DNA from: JALZKA01 sp963725035 | Lineage (GTDB): Bacteria; Actinomycetota; Thermoleophilia; Solirubrobacterales; 70-9 | Direction of reading: 5' to 3' | NCBI GenBank assembly: GCA_963725035.1 | Contig: CAVRWX010000001.1 | Coordinates: 372,001-436,000 of the forward strand | DNA length: 64,000 nucleotides | Shown: positions 16,792 through 27,748 of the stretch, in pieces | Layout of the letters: each line of letters opens with the position of its first letter | Position numbering within the stretch: the first letter of the stretch is position 1 | Translations under genes and position numbers: made by a program | Notes under the pieces: generated by a model | What the model saw: the letters and a program-made list of their open reading frames with translations, nothing else | What the model was told of the DNA's origin: nothing | Databases searched by the model: none

Positions 16792-17637
16792 TTAGCCGTC
16801 CGTCCCTTCGGTTGAATCGTCCGAGGAGGCTTCGGCGTCTCCCCCGCCTTCGCCTTCTTCGCCTTCCTCGCCCTCTTCGTCCTCGCGGACGGGCTTCTCG
16901 TAAGCCTCGGGGTTCTCTTCCTTGAGCTGCTCGAGCGCGGCCTGCTCGGCCTCGGCCCGGATACGCGCCTCTTCGTGGCGGCGCTCCTCCTCTTCCTCGG
17001 CGGCCTTGTCGACCTGGCCGGGGCGCCCGTCCTGCGAGAAGGGAAAGCCGAGCGCGAGGAGGAGCTCGAAGCCCTCCTCGTCGGTCTGCGCCGTCGTGGT
17101 GATGGCGATGTCGAGGCCGCGGGTCTCGTCGATCGAGTCGTAGTCGATCTCGGGGAAGATGAGCTGCTCGCGAACTCCCATGGAGTAGTTCCCGCGGCCG
17201 TCGAAGGCGCGGGCAGACATGCCCCGGAAGTCGCGGATACGCGGGATCGCGATCGAGATGAGGCGATCGAGGAACTCCCACATGCGCGCGCCGCGGAGGG
17301 TGACGGCCACGCCTACGGGCATGCCGTCGCGAAGCTTGAACGAGGCGATCGACTTGCGCGCGCGGCGGACGCTGGGCGCCTGGCCGGCGATCGTCGCGAG
17401 CTGCTCGGTCGCGGCCTCGAGGACGGGGGTCGACTGCTTGGCGTCGCCCACGCCCATGTTGAGCGTGATCTTGACCAGGCCAGGGACCTGCATCCGGCTC
17501 GTGTAGGCGAACTTCTTCGTGAGCGCGTCGACGATCTCCGCCTCATAGCGCTCGCGAAGGCGAGGCGGCGGAGCGGCCTGCGAGGCGGGCGCCTCGGTCT
17601 CGGTCTCGTTTTCTTCTGTTGCTGTTGAAGCTTCCAT
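16792..17637 (-). CDS. rplE: 50S ribosomal protein L5 with N- and C-terminal extensions
   Basis: About 281 residues, ~100 more than usual. The core is clear: RLRERYEAEIVDALTKKFAY, QVPGLVKITLNMGVGDAKQS, RDFRGMSARAFDGRGNYSMG and the end TAQTDEEGFELLLALGFPF. L5 binds 5S rRNA and the P-site tRNA elbow. It has an acidic N-terminal lead of ~25 residues and a C-terminal tail of ~85, first charged alpha-helical (EEEEERRHEEARIRAEAEQA) and then Glu/Gly/Ser-rich. The ATG at 17637 is eight bases after the rplX stop. Confidence 0.95.
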   Translation of the reverse strand: MEASTATEENETETEAPASQAAPPPRLRERYEAEIVDALTKKFAYTSRMQVPGLVKITLNMGVGDAKQSTPVLEAATEQLATIAGQAPSVRRARKSIASFKLRDGMPVGVAVTLRGARMWEFLDRLISIAIPRIRDFRGMSARAFDGRGNYSMGVREQLIFPEIDYDSIDETRGLDIAITTTAQTDEEGFELLLALGFPFSQDGRPGQVDKAAEEEEERRHEEARIRAEAEQAALEQLKEENPEAYEKPVREDEEGEEGEEGEGGGDAEASSDDSTEGTDG

Positions 17638-17644
17638 CAAGTTC

Positions 17645-18013
17645 CTAGTCGAGTGCGTTGCCTGAGCGCTTGGCGTAGCGCTGGCGCTTGCCGTCGTCCG
17701 TCTGGCGCACGCCGACACGGGTCGGCTTGTTGTCGTTCGGGTCCACGAGCATCACGTTGGAGACGTGGATCGGGCCCTCCTGATCGATGATGCCGCCGCT
17801 GTCGCCGCGAGTCGTGTCCTTGACGGACCGCGGGCGCGAGTGCCTCTTCACGATATTGAGTCCCTCCACATAGACCCGGCGCCTCCCCGGCTCCGTGCGC
17901 AGGACCTTCCCGGTCTTGCCCTTGTCCTTGCCGGACGTGACCAGGACCGTGTCGTCGGAACGGATGCGCATCTGCTTGCCCTTCGGCTCCGGCTTGCGCT
18001 TCTTCGCAGGCAT
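17645..18013 (-). CDS. rplX: 50S ribosomal protein L24
   Basis: 122 residues. A KOW motif (RSDDTVLVTSGKDKGKTGKV) and GLNIVKRHSRPRS identify L24, an assembly initiator near the exit tunnel. The ATG overlaps the rplN stop (TGATG), so translation is coupled. The frame stays open far upstream across rplN but the L24 match begins at this ATG. Confidence 0.96.
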   Translation of the reverse strand: MPAKKRKPEPKGKQMRIRSDDTVLVTSGKDKGKTGKVLRTEPGRRRVYVEGLNIVKRHSRPRSVKDTTRGDSGGIIDQEGPIHVSNVMLVDPNDNKPTRVGVRQTDDGKRQRYAKRSGNALD

Positions 18014-18381
18014 CAGATGACCTCCGGGGCGAGGGAGACGATCTTCATGAAGTTCTTCTCGCGGAGCTCGCGGGCGACGGGGCCGAAGATGCGGGTTCCG
18101 CGCGGGTTGTTCTGCGCGTCGAGCAGGACGGCGGCGTTCTCGTCGAAGGCGATGTAGGTGCCGTCGGAGCGGCCGAGCTGCTTGCGGGTGCGGACGACGA
18201 CCGCCTGCACGACCTCGCCCTTGCGGACGCCGCCATGCGGCGTGGCGGTCTTGACCGTGGCGGTGATGATGTCCCCGACGCCGGCGTAGCGGCGGTGGTG
18301 GCCGCCCTTGACGCGGATACAGAGGATCTCGCGGGCGCCCGAGTTGTCGGCGACCCTGAGGCGCGACTCCTGCTGGATCAT
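18013..18381 (-). CDS. rplN: 50S ribosomal protein L14
   Basis: 122 residues: MIQQESRLRVADNSGAREIL, VVVRTRKQLGRSDGTYIAFD and GTRIFGPVARELREKNFMKI. L14 contacts 16S rRNA in an intersubunit bridge and binds the silencing factor RsfS. It overlaps rpsQ by four bases and rplX by one. Confidence 0.98.
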   Translation of the reverse strand: MIQQESRLRVADNSGAREILCIRVKGGHHRRYAGVGDIITATVKTATPHGGVRKGEVVQAVVVRTRKQLGRSDGTYIAFDENAAVLLDAQNNPRGTRIFGPVARELREKNFMKIVSLAPEVI

Positions 18382-19200
18382 CGGGCCTTCTCCACGACTT
18401 CGACCAGGCGCCAGCGCTTGAGCCTCGAGAGCGGACGGGACTCCACGACGCGGACGACATCGCCGGCGGAAGCCTCGTTGCGCTCGTCGTGGGCGTGCAC
18501 GGTCGCCGACTGTCGGACGACCTTCTCGTAGCGGCGGTGGCGCCGGACGATGTCGACGCGGACGGTGATCGTCTTGTCGGCCTTGTCCGAGACGACGGTC
18601 CCGAGCTGGGACTTCCGCACGCCGGGCTCGCGCTCGGCTGGGGTTGTCCCTTGGCCTGGCTCGCCGCGCTTCGCGCGCTCCTGGGAGCGACGACGGCTGC
18701 GGGCGGTGGCCTTCGCGCGGCGGGCTTCGACGCGCTCGGTGACGCGCTCCTCGGAGCTTCGCTGCGGGCGCGCCTCGCCAGTGTGGGCCGAGCGGCTGCG
18801 CTTGCGGAGCTCCTTGGGGCTGAGGACCTCTTCGGGCTCTTCGTCCTCGGCAGGAGGGGCGGGCGCTGCGGCGGGCGCCTCCTCGGCGTCAGCAGCAGGC
18901 TCTTCCTCAGCAGGCGCCTCTACGGCCTCGGCGGCGGGCTCCTTCGGCGGCGGGTTCTTCTTCAGGCGCTTCTTCGGGCTCAGGCGCTTTCTCCTCGACC
19001 TCTGTGGTGTCAGGCACCTCGTCGGCGGCGGGCTCTTCTGTCTGGGTAGCGTCGGTGCCAGACACCGCGTCAGGTTCTTCCGCGGGTGCCTCTTCCTCGG
19101 CAGGGGCTTCCGTCGCCTCCGCTTCCGGGGCGTCGTCCTGCGGAGTCTCTTCGGCCTCGGCCTCAGGGGTCTCTTCCACGTTTTCCTCTTCGTCAGCCAC
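18378..19200 (-). CDS. rpsQ: 30S ribosomal protein S17 with ~190-residue N-terminal extension (one frameshift)
   Basis: The S17 domain is the last ~80 residues (RKSQLGTVVSDKADKTITVR, RRYEKVVRQSATVHAHDERN, ESRPLSRLKRWRLVEVVEKA). Ahead of it the frame is open without a stop through a basic stretch (RAKATARSRRRSQERAKRGE) and an Ala/Pro/Glu-rich stretch. It joins, after removal of one extra base at about 18941-18942, an acidic start MADEEENVEETPEAEAEETP at a GTG overlapping the rpmC stop. The length (823) is one base over a multiple of three. Alternative: S17 starts at the GTG at 18620 and the rest is a separate protein, but no stop supports that. Confidence 0.8.
19006..19066. repeat. Two GGTGYCWGRCACC half-palindromes in rpsQ
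   Basis: GGTGTCAGGCACC (19006-19018) and GGTGCCAGACACC (19054-19066) lie 48 bases apart in the acidic, extension-coding part of rpsQ. They are near-identical to the arms of the palindrome at 3760-3784 and pair with each other as an imperfect inverted repeat. Confidence 0.65.
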
Positions 19201-19411
19201 GGTTCCTCAGTTCCTTCTCCATGTCGATCCCGCGCTGGTGGGCGATCGTGAGCAGGCGGGCAACGTCACGCCGAGCGGCGCCTATTCCTGTCGTGTTCTC
19301 CAGCTCGCCCGTCGCGTGGCGAAAGCGCAGGTTGAATGCCTCCTGGCGCGCGTTGCGGAGTGCCTCGACCAGGTCGGGATCGGAAAGTGCATGCACGTCA
19401 GAGGCCCTCAC
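19193..19411 (-). CDS. rpmC: 50S ribosomal protein L29
   Basis: 72 residues: two helices with LVEALRNARQEAFNLRFRHA and ARRDVARLLTIAHQR, the L29 pattern. L29 sits at the exit tunnel and helps dock trigger factor and SRP. The GTG at 19411 overlaps the rplP stop (GTGA); the next gene starts 8 bases before its stop. Confidence 0.96.
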   Translation of the reverse strand: MRASDVHALSDPDLVEALRNARQEAFNLRFRHATGELENTTGIGAARRDVARLLTIAHQRGIDMEKELRNRG

Positions 19412-19827
19412 TGCTCCGCCCCCTCGCGCGTCACGAACTTTGTCTTCACCGGAAGCTTGTGGCCCGCGAGGCGCATGGCCTCTTTGGCGAGTTCCTCGTC
19501 CACGCCCGAGAGCTCGAACATGACACGGCCGGGCTTGATCACCGCGACCCATCCCTCGGGGTTGCCCTTGCCCGAGCCCATGCGGGTCTCCGCGGGCTTC
19601 TTCGTGTAGGGCTTGTCGGGGAAGATGTTGATCCAGACCTTGCCGCCGCGCTTGATCTTGCGGGTCATGGCGACTCGAGCAGCCTCGATCTGGCGGTTGG
19701 TGACCCAGCCGCGCTCGATGGCCTTCAGCCCGTACTCGCCGAAGTTGACGTCGGAGCCACCCTTCGCGAAACCGCCGCGCTTACCGCGCATCTGCTTGCG
19801 GTACTTGACCCGCTTCGGAGCCAGCAT
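19408..19827 (-). CDS. rplP: 50S ribosomal protein L16
   Basis: 139 residues: MLAPKRVKYRKQMRGKRGGF, ERGWVTNRQIEAARVAMTRK and the GSGKGNPEGWVAVIKPGRVM motif. L16 organises the A-site side of the peptidyl transferase centre. Its ATG overlaps the restored rpsC stop (TGATG), which supports the corrected rpsC frame. Confidence 0.98.
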   Translation of the reverse strand: MLAPKRVKYRKQMRGKRGGFAKGGSDVNFGEYGLKAIERGWVTNRQIEAARVAMTRKIKRGGKVWINIFPDKPYTKKPAETRMGSGKGNPEGWVAVIKPGRVMFELSGVDEELAKEAMRLAGHKLPVKTKFVTREGAEQ

Positions 19828-20722
19828 CAGCCGTCACCTTCCTGCGGTTCAGGTGTCTCGGGGGCCGGAGCCTCCGCTGCCGGAGCCTCGGGTGCCGGAG
19901 TCTCCGCTGGCGCCGCAGGGGCCGGCTGCTGCGGGCGTGGCGCCTCAGCGGCTGCTGCGCGGGCGTGGCTGCAGCGGCTGCTGCGGGCGCAGCTGCCTCG
20001 GCCGGCGCGGCCGGGCGTGGGCGACGGTCGCGGTCGCGCTTCTTGCGGTTGCGCGGCTGGAGCTCGTCGAGCTCGTCGGAGGCGGTGCGATAGCCCTCGG
20101 GCATGACCTCGCCCTTGTTGATCCAGCACTTGACGCCGATCCGCCCGGTCGTGGTCTTGGCCTCGACGAAGCCGTAGTCGATGTCGGCGCGGAGCGTGTG
20201 CAGCGGGACGCGGCCGTCCGAGTAGCCCTCGGTGCGTGCCATCTCAGCGCCGCCCAGACGCCCGGAGACCTGGACCTTCACGCCCTTGGCGCCAGAGCGC
20301 ATGGCGGAGGTCAGCGCGCGCTTCATCGCGCGGCGGAAGGCGACCCGGTTCTGAAGCTGTTCGGCGATCGACTGGGCGACGAGCTTCGCGTCGAGCTCGG
20401 GCCGCTTGATCTCCTTGATGTTGACCTTGACGGGCTTCGAGGTGAGCTTGTGGAGGTCGCGCCGGAGCGAGTCGACCTCGGAGCCCGACTTGCCGATCAC
20501 GATGCCCGGGCGGGCGGTGTGGATGTCCACGGTGATCTCGCCGCGCTGCTTCACGATCGTGATGTCGCTGAGCCCGGCGTGGGCGAGCCTGTTCTCGATG
20601 TGGTCGCGGATCTGGAGGTCCTCGTTGAGGTAGTCCGAGAACTCGCGCTGGTTGAACCAGTTCGACTTCCAATCGTGGATGTAGCCGACTCGGAAGCCTT
20701 CAGGATGAACTTTTTGACCCAT
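19827..20722 (-). CDS. rpsC: 30S ribosomal protein S3 with Ala/Pro/Glu tail (one frameshift)
   Basis: S3 core is intact: MGQKVHPEGFRVGYIHDWKS, a KH domain (GIVIGKSGSEVDSL) and the C-terminal VPLHTLRADIDYGFVEAKTT with WINKGEV. S3 lines the mRNA entry tunnel. After ~residue 225 comes a tail that begins basic (RNRKKRDRDRRPRPA), then Ala-rich. The direct frame then becomes Arg-rich and runs through rplP. Shifting one base near 19965 restores PAPAAPAETPAPEAPAAEAP and a TGA that overlaps the rplP ATG. The interval (896) fits one missing base. Confidence 0.9.
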
Positions 20723-20738
20723 TACGAAATCTCTCGAT

Positions 20739-21095
20739 CTAGTCGGTTGGAGTGAGGGCAACGAAGACGTGGCAGGTCTTCTTCTCGATGCGGGTGGCGC
20801 GGCCCCTGGCCCGCGCGCGCCAGCGCTTGAGGGTAGGGCCCTGGTCGACACGGATCTCGGAGATCTCCATCTCGTCGGCGACCAGGTCGTGGTTGTTCTC
20901 GGCGTTGGCGGCAGCCGAGTCGATGAGCTTGCGGATGTCCTGCGCTGCCGAGCGCGTCGAGAAGTCGAGGAGCTCCTGCGCCTCGGGCACGGACATGCCG
21001 CGCACCTGGTCGGCGACCAGCCGCGCTTTGCGCGGGGCGACGCGCAGGTACTTGGCGCTCGCGCGCACCACGGGACTGTCGGCAGCAGTCGCCAC
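20739..21095 (-). CDS. rplV: 50S ribosomal protein L22
   Basis: 118 residues: RASAKYLRVAPRKARLVADQ, then KLIDSAAANAENNHDL and GPTLKRWRARARGRATRIEK. Its beta hairpin lines the exit tunnel and is a macrolide-resistance site. The GTG at 21095 overlaps the rpsS stop (TAGTG). The frame is open far upstream but only this segment is L22. Confidence 0.97.
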   Translation of the reverse strand: MATAADSPVVRASAKYLRVAPRKARLVADQVRGMSVPEAQELLDFSTRSAAQDIRKLIDSAAANAENNHDLVADEMEISEIRVDQGPTLKRWRARARGRATRIEKKTCHVFVALTPTD

Positions 21096-21361
21096 TAGCG
21101 CTCCTTGCCTCCGTGAGCGCGGAAGGTGCGAGTCGGGGCGAACTCGCCGAGCTTGTGGCCGACCATCGACTCCGAGATGAAGACGGGCACGTGCTTTCGG
21201 CCGTCGTGGACGGCGATGGTGTGGCCCACCATCTCGGGGAAGATCGTGGAGGTCCGCGACCAGGTCTTCAGCATGGCCTTCTGGTTCGACTCGTTCATCG
21301 CGTTGATCCGGCTCATCAGCCGCTCCTCGACGAACGGACCCTTCTTGGTGGAACGACCCAT
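21095..21361 (-). CDS. rpsS: 30S ribosomal protein S19
   Basis: 88 residues: MGRSTKKGPFVEERLMSRIN, TWSRTSTIFPEMVGHTIAVH and ISESMVGHKLGEFAPTRTFR. S19 pairs with S13 in the 30S head. Three bases after rplB and overlapping rplV. Confidence 0.98.
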   Translation of the reverse strand: MGRSTKKGPFVEERLMSRINAMNESNQKAMLKTWSRTSTIFPEMVGHTIAVHDGRKHVPVFISESMVGHKLGEFAPTRTFRAHGGKER

Positions 21362-21364
21362 CTC

Positions 21365-22207
21365 TTACCTCTTCTTCTTTCCGCGCCTGCGGCCGCGGAC
21401 GATCATCGCGTTGGAAGCTTTGCCCTTCTTGCGGGTCCGGTAGCCGAGCGTCGGCTTGCCCCACGGGGTGCGCGGATGCCCACCCGGCGTCTTGTGCGCC
21501 TCGCCACCGCCGTGCGGGTGGTCGACCGGGTTCATCGCGACACCGCGGGTCTGCGGGCGGATGCCCTTGTGGCGGCTGCGGCCCGCCTTTCCGATGGACA
21601 CGTTCTGGTGCTCGGAGTTGGAGAGGGTGCCCACCGTCGCGCGGCATTCGGCGCGGACCATCCGCATCTCGGACGAGGGAAGTCTGAGCGTCACGATGTC
21701 GCCCTCCTTCGCGACAACCTGGATCGAGGTGCCCGCGGCGCGCCCGAGGCGCCCGCCCTGGCCGGCGATCAGCTCGACGTTGTGGACGATGGTTCCCGTC
21801 GGGATCTGGCGAAGCTCGAGAGCGTTACCGGGCCGGATGTCGGAGCCGGGGCCCGACTGGACCACCGCGCCTACGCCCAGGCCCTGGGGGGCGAGGATGT
21901 AGCTCTTGGCGCCGTCCGCGTAGTGGAGGAGGGCGATGTAGGTGGTGCGATTCGGGTCGTACTCGATCGTCGCAACCTTCGCCGGCACGCCGTCTTTGAG
22001 GCGCTTGAAATCGATCTCGCGGTAACGGCGCTTGGCGCCGCCGCCGCGATGGCGCGCGGTGACGCGGCCGCGCGAGTTGCGCCCGCCGGTCGAGTTCTTG
22101 CCCTTGGTGAGCGGCTTGTGGGGCCGGTTCTGGGTGACCTCCTCGCGCTTCTGATACGTCGTGAAGCGCCGGCCCGGGCTGGTCGGTTTCGTCTTGCGCA
22201 TCGCCAT
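21365..22207 (-). CDS. rplB: 50S ribosomal protein L2
   Basis: 280 residues: MAMRKTKPTSPGRRFTTYQK, GRNSRGRVTARHRGGGAKRR and the conserved C-terminal GVAMNPVDHPHGGGEAHKTP with the catalytic-centre histidine. L2 is needed for subunit joining and peptidyl transfer. TGATG overlap with rplW. Confidence 0.98.
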   Translation of the reverse strand: MAMRKTKPTSPGRRFTTYQKREEVTQNRPHKPLTKGKNSTGGRNSRGRVTARHRGGGAKRRYREIDFKRLKDGVPAKVATIEYDPNRTTYIALLHYADGAKSYILAPQGLGVGAVVQSGPGSDIRPGNALELRQIPTGTIVHNVELIAGQGGRLGRAAGTSIQVVAKEGDIVTLRLPSSEMRMVRAECRATVGTLSNSEHQNVSIGKAGRSRHKGIRPQTRGVAMNPVDHPHGGGEAHKTPGGHPRTPWGKPTLGYRTRKKGKASNAMIVRGRRRGKKKR

Positions 22208-22500
22208 CAGTCAGCCACCGCCCCTTCGAAGAGCTCGATGCGGTCGCCGGGAGCCAGCTTCACGATCGCCTTCTTCCACGAGCGGGTCTTGCCCGAGTGA
22301 AGGCCGCGGCGCTTCGGCTTCGACCGGATGGACTGGGTGCGCACGTTGAGGACCGTGACGTCGAAGACCTCCTCGACCGCACGCGCGATCTGGGTCTTGT
22401 GGGCGCGATCGTCGACGCGGAAGGTGTACTTGCCGTCGGCCATGAGCGCGTAGCTCTTCTCCGAGACGACCGGCTCGATGAGGATGGATCGCGCTTCCAT
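22207..22500 (-). CDS. rplW: 50S ribosomal protein L23
   Basis: 97 residues: ILIEPVVSEKSYALMADGKY, RAVEEVFDVTVLNVRTQSIR and GKTRSWKKAIVKLAPGDRIE. L23 is the trigger factor and SRP docking site at the tunnel exit. Start ATG overlaps the rplD stop (TGATG). Confidence 0.97.
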   Translation of the reverse strand: MEARSILIEPVVSEKSYALMADGKYTFRVDDRAHKTQIARAVEEVFDVTVLNVRTQSIRSKPKRRGLHSGKTRSWKKAIVKLAPGDRIELFEGAVAD

Positions 22501-23174
22501 CAGGAATCGCTCCCATCTGCCTCGGCGGTGTCGGAGCCGGACCCCGCGCGCGTCACTTCGCCGCACCGGGTCTCGAGGACCTCGAGCGCCGCCTGCGTCA
22601 ACACGAGCGAGCGGTGCCCGATCACGTCGTTGACGCCCGCCGCAGCCGCCGGCAGGACGGTGACGCCAGGGATGTTGCGAAAGCTCTTTTGGACGTCTGC
22701 CTCCTCGGCGCCCAGGACGAGCAGCGTCGGGGTGCGCGCGCCCCACTTGGCAAGCGCCTCGGCGGCCGTCTTGGTCGACGGCTCGCTGTATGCGGCGGCG
22801 TCGAGCACGGCGACCGAGTCGCGGTCGGCATGGACCGAGAGGGCGGCTCGGAGTGCCTTGCGCCGGGCCTTGCGGTTCACCTTCACCGTGTAGCCGCGCG
22901 GCTTCGGCCCGAAAGACGGGCCGCCGCCGCGCCTGTGCCCGACGCTGAGCGCGCCGACGCGCGCCCGGCCGGTGCCCTTCTGGCGCCACGCCTTGGCGCC
23001 GGTCATCGACACCTCGCCGCGTCCGAGGGTTGACGCTGTTCCGCGCCGGCGTGCATTCGCGTCCGCGCGCGCGGCGTCGTGGACCAAAGACTCATGGAAG
23101 GGCTCCGTGAAGATTGCCTCGGGCAGAGCGGTCTTCGCCTGCTTGCCGAGCGTCGTGACCTTGGGATCAGCCAT
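22500..23174 (-). CDS. rplD: 50S ribosomal protein L4
   Basis: 224 residues. The tunnel-lining loop (SMTGAKAWRQKGTGRARVGA, GGGPSFGPKPRGY) and the C-terminal NIPGVTVLPAAAAGVNDVIG match L4. In E. coli L4 is also the autogenous regulator of the S10 operon. It ends in a short acidic tail (GSGSDTAEADGSDS). The ATG at 23174 starts within the rplC stop region, overlapping by 8 bases. Confidence 0.97.
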   Translation of the reverse strand: MADPKVTTLGKQAKTALPEAIFTEPFHESLVHDAARADANARRRGTASTLGRGEVSMTGAKAWRQKGTGRARVGALSVGHRRGGGPSFGPKPRGYTVKVNRKARRKALRAALSVHADRDSVAVLDAAAYSEPSTKTAAEALAKWGARTPTLLVLGAEEADVQKSFRNIPGVTVLPAAAAGVNDVIGHRSLVLTQAALEVLETRCGEVTRAGSGSDTAEADGSDS

Positions 23175-23796
23175 CTGTGCGGACCTCCAGCGTGCCGTTC
23201 TTCGGGCCCGGAACGGCACCGCGGACCATGAGAAGGTTCTGCTCGGCGTCGATCTCGATCACCTCGAGGCCCTTCTGCGTCGCGCGCTTGCCGCCCATCC
23301 GGCCCGGCATCCGAACGCCCTTGAAGACGCGGGCCGGGTCCGCGGAGGCGCCGACCGATCCGGGAGCGCGAACGTTGTGAGAGCCGTGCGAGACGGGGCC
23401 GCGGCCGAAGCCGTGGCGCTTGATCGTGCCCTGAAAGCCCTTGCCGATGGCGACCCCGGAGACCTTCACGCGCTGGCCGGGCTCGAACTGCTCGACCGTG
23501 GCGGAGTCTCCGATCTTGAGCTCTTCTGAGGAGCCCAGGTCCTCGTCGCGGAACTCGACCAGGGTGCGCATCGGGCCGGCGTTGGCCTTCTTCAGGTGCC
23601 CGAGCTCGGCCTTCGTCAGCTTGCGCTCCTCGGTTGCGTCGAAGGCGAGCTGCACGGCGGTGTAGCCGTCGCGCTCGTCCGAGCGGATGCCCGTGACCGG
23701 GCAGGGGCCCGCCTGGATGACGGTGACCGGGATGACGGTGCCGTCCTCCTGGAAGAGCTGGGTCATGCCCACCTTCTTGCCGATGATCGCCGCCAC
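23167..23796 (-). CDS. rplC: 50S ribosomal protein L3
   Basis: 209 residues: MAAIIGKKVGMTQLFQEDGT, then VSGVAIGKGFQGTIKRHGFG and GPVSHGSHNVRAPGSVGAS, the L3 loop that reaches the peptidyl transferase centre. Second gene of the S10 operon, 17 bases after rpsJ. Confidence 0.98.
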   Translation of the reverse strand: MAAIIGKKVGMTQLFQEDGTVIPVTVIQAGPCPVTGIRSDERDGYTAVQLAFDATEERKLTKAELGHLKKANAGPMRTLVEFRDEDLGSSEELKIGDSATVEQFEPGQRVKVSGVAIGKGFQGTIKRHGFGRGPVSHGSHNVRAPGSVGASADPARVFKGVRMPGRMGGKRATQKGLEVIEIDAEQNLLMVRGAVPGPKNGTLEVRTDG

Positions 23797-23813
23797 GCCC
23801 GCAACGCCCTGCC

Positions 23814-24134
23814 TCAGATCTTGATCTCGATGTCGACTCCGGCTGGGAGCGCGTCGAGGCGCTGAAGGGAGTCGATCGTCTTCGGGGTCGGCTGGTGGAT
23901 GTCGATCAGGCGCTTGTGGGTGCGGATCTCGAAGTGCTCGCGCGAATCCTTGTCCTTGAACGGGGAGCGGATCACGCAGTAGACGTTCTTGTCCGTCGGC
24001 AGCGGCACGGGGCCGGCGACGGTGGCGCCGGTGCGCTCGGCCGTGTCCACGATCTCGCGGGCAGCGCGATCGATCGCATCGTGGTCATAGGCCTTGAGCC
24101 GGATTCGAATTTTGTTGGTGGCGATTGTCGCCAT
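23814..24134 (-). CDS. rpsJ: 30S ribosomal protein S10
   Basis: 106 residues: NKIRIRLKAYDHDAIDRAAR, VAGPVPLPTDKNVYCVIRSP and FEIRTHKRLIDIHQPTPKTI. S10 belongs to the 30S head and, as NusE, to the antitermination complex with NusB. The ATG at 24134 follows a structured 108-base leader after tuf. Confidence 0.98.
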   Translation of the reverse strand: MATIATNKIRIRLKAYDHDAIDRAAREIVDTAERTGATVAGPVPLPTDKNVYCVIRSPFKDKDSREHFEIRTHKRLIDIHQPTPKTIDSLQRLDALPAGVDIEIKI

Positions 24135-24163
24135 GTGCTGCTTTCGTGTCTTTCCGCGAAATC

Positions 24164-24192
24164 GGGGCGCCGCTCGCGTCGAGTGGCGCCCC
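24164..24192. other. Leader hairpin ahead of rpsJ
   Basis: GGGGCGCC and GGCGCCCC form a perfect 8-bp stem with a 13-base loop, 30 bases before rpsJ on the minus strand. There is no U-tract directly after it. It may be the leader structure of the S10 operon or part of a tuf terminator. Confidence 0.5.
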
Positions 24193-24219
24193 AAATCTCG
24201 AAGGTTTTATGTCTTACGC

Positions 24220-24234
24220 GGGGCCGGAGGCCCC
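24220..24234 (-). terminator. Possible tuf terminator stem
   Basis: GGGGCC, TCC loop, GGCCCC on the minus strand, 8 bases after the tuf stop. It is followed by GCGTAAGACATAAAACC, which has no real U-run. Weak candidate for a terminator or processing stem. Confidence 0.35.
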
Positions 24235-24242
24235 TTAGGTCG

Positions 24243-25427
<1,185 letters not shown>

Positions 25428-25500
25428 TGGTGGTTCCTAGCTCCTTTTCTTCAATCTCAGTCTTTGGTTTCTCTTTAAGTGTCGAACCCGGGAAATATAG

Positions 25501-27606
<2,106 letters not shown>

Positions 27607-27670
27607 GGTTCTTTTGAGAGAGTGTGGTCCGAGAGGAGGTCCGGCTTCGCTCGGCGGACGCCCGAAGGGC

Positions 27671-27692
27671 ATAAAAAAGGCCCTTTCGGGCC
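27671..27692 (-). terminator. Terminator/attenuator in the fusA leader
   Basis: On the minus strand GGCCC-GAAA-GGGCC is followed at once by TTTTTT, 64 bases ahead of the fusA ATG and downstream of the likely fusA promoter. A second small hairpin (GCCC-TTC-GGGC, 27660-27670) follows directly and shares GC-rich halves that could pair alternatively. This fits either a barrier to read-through from the rpsG side or attenuation of fusA. Confidence 0.65.
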
Positions 27693-27711
27693 GGGCCGCG
27701 AGCGACGCCTG

Positions 27712-27717
27712 ACTATA
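27712..27717 (-). promoter_or_regulatory. Extended -10 promoter (TGCTATAGT) for fusA
   Basis: Minus-strand TATAGT with an upstream TG (TGCTATAGT) gives a start near 27705 and a leader of ~100 bases. The -35 region is poor, as usual for extended -10 promoters. Because CTATAG is palindromic, the plus strand has TATAGC at nearly the same place, facing the membrane-protein gene at 27749. Confidence 0.5.
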
Positions 27718-27748
27718 GCAGCAACTTGAGGCCCCGAAAGCACTCCAA

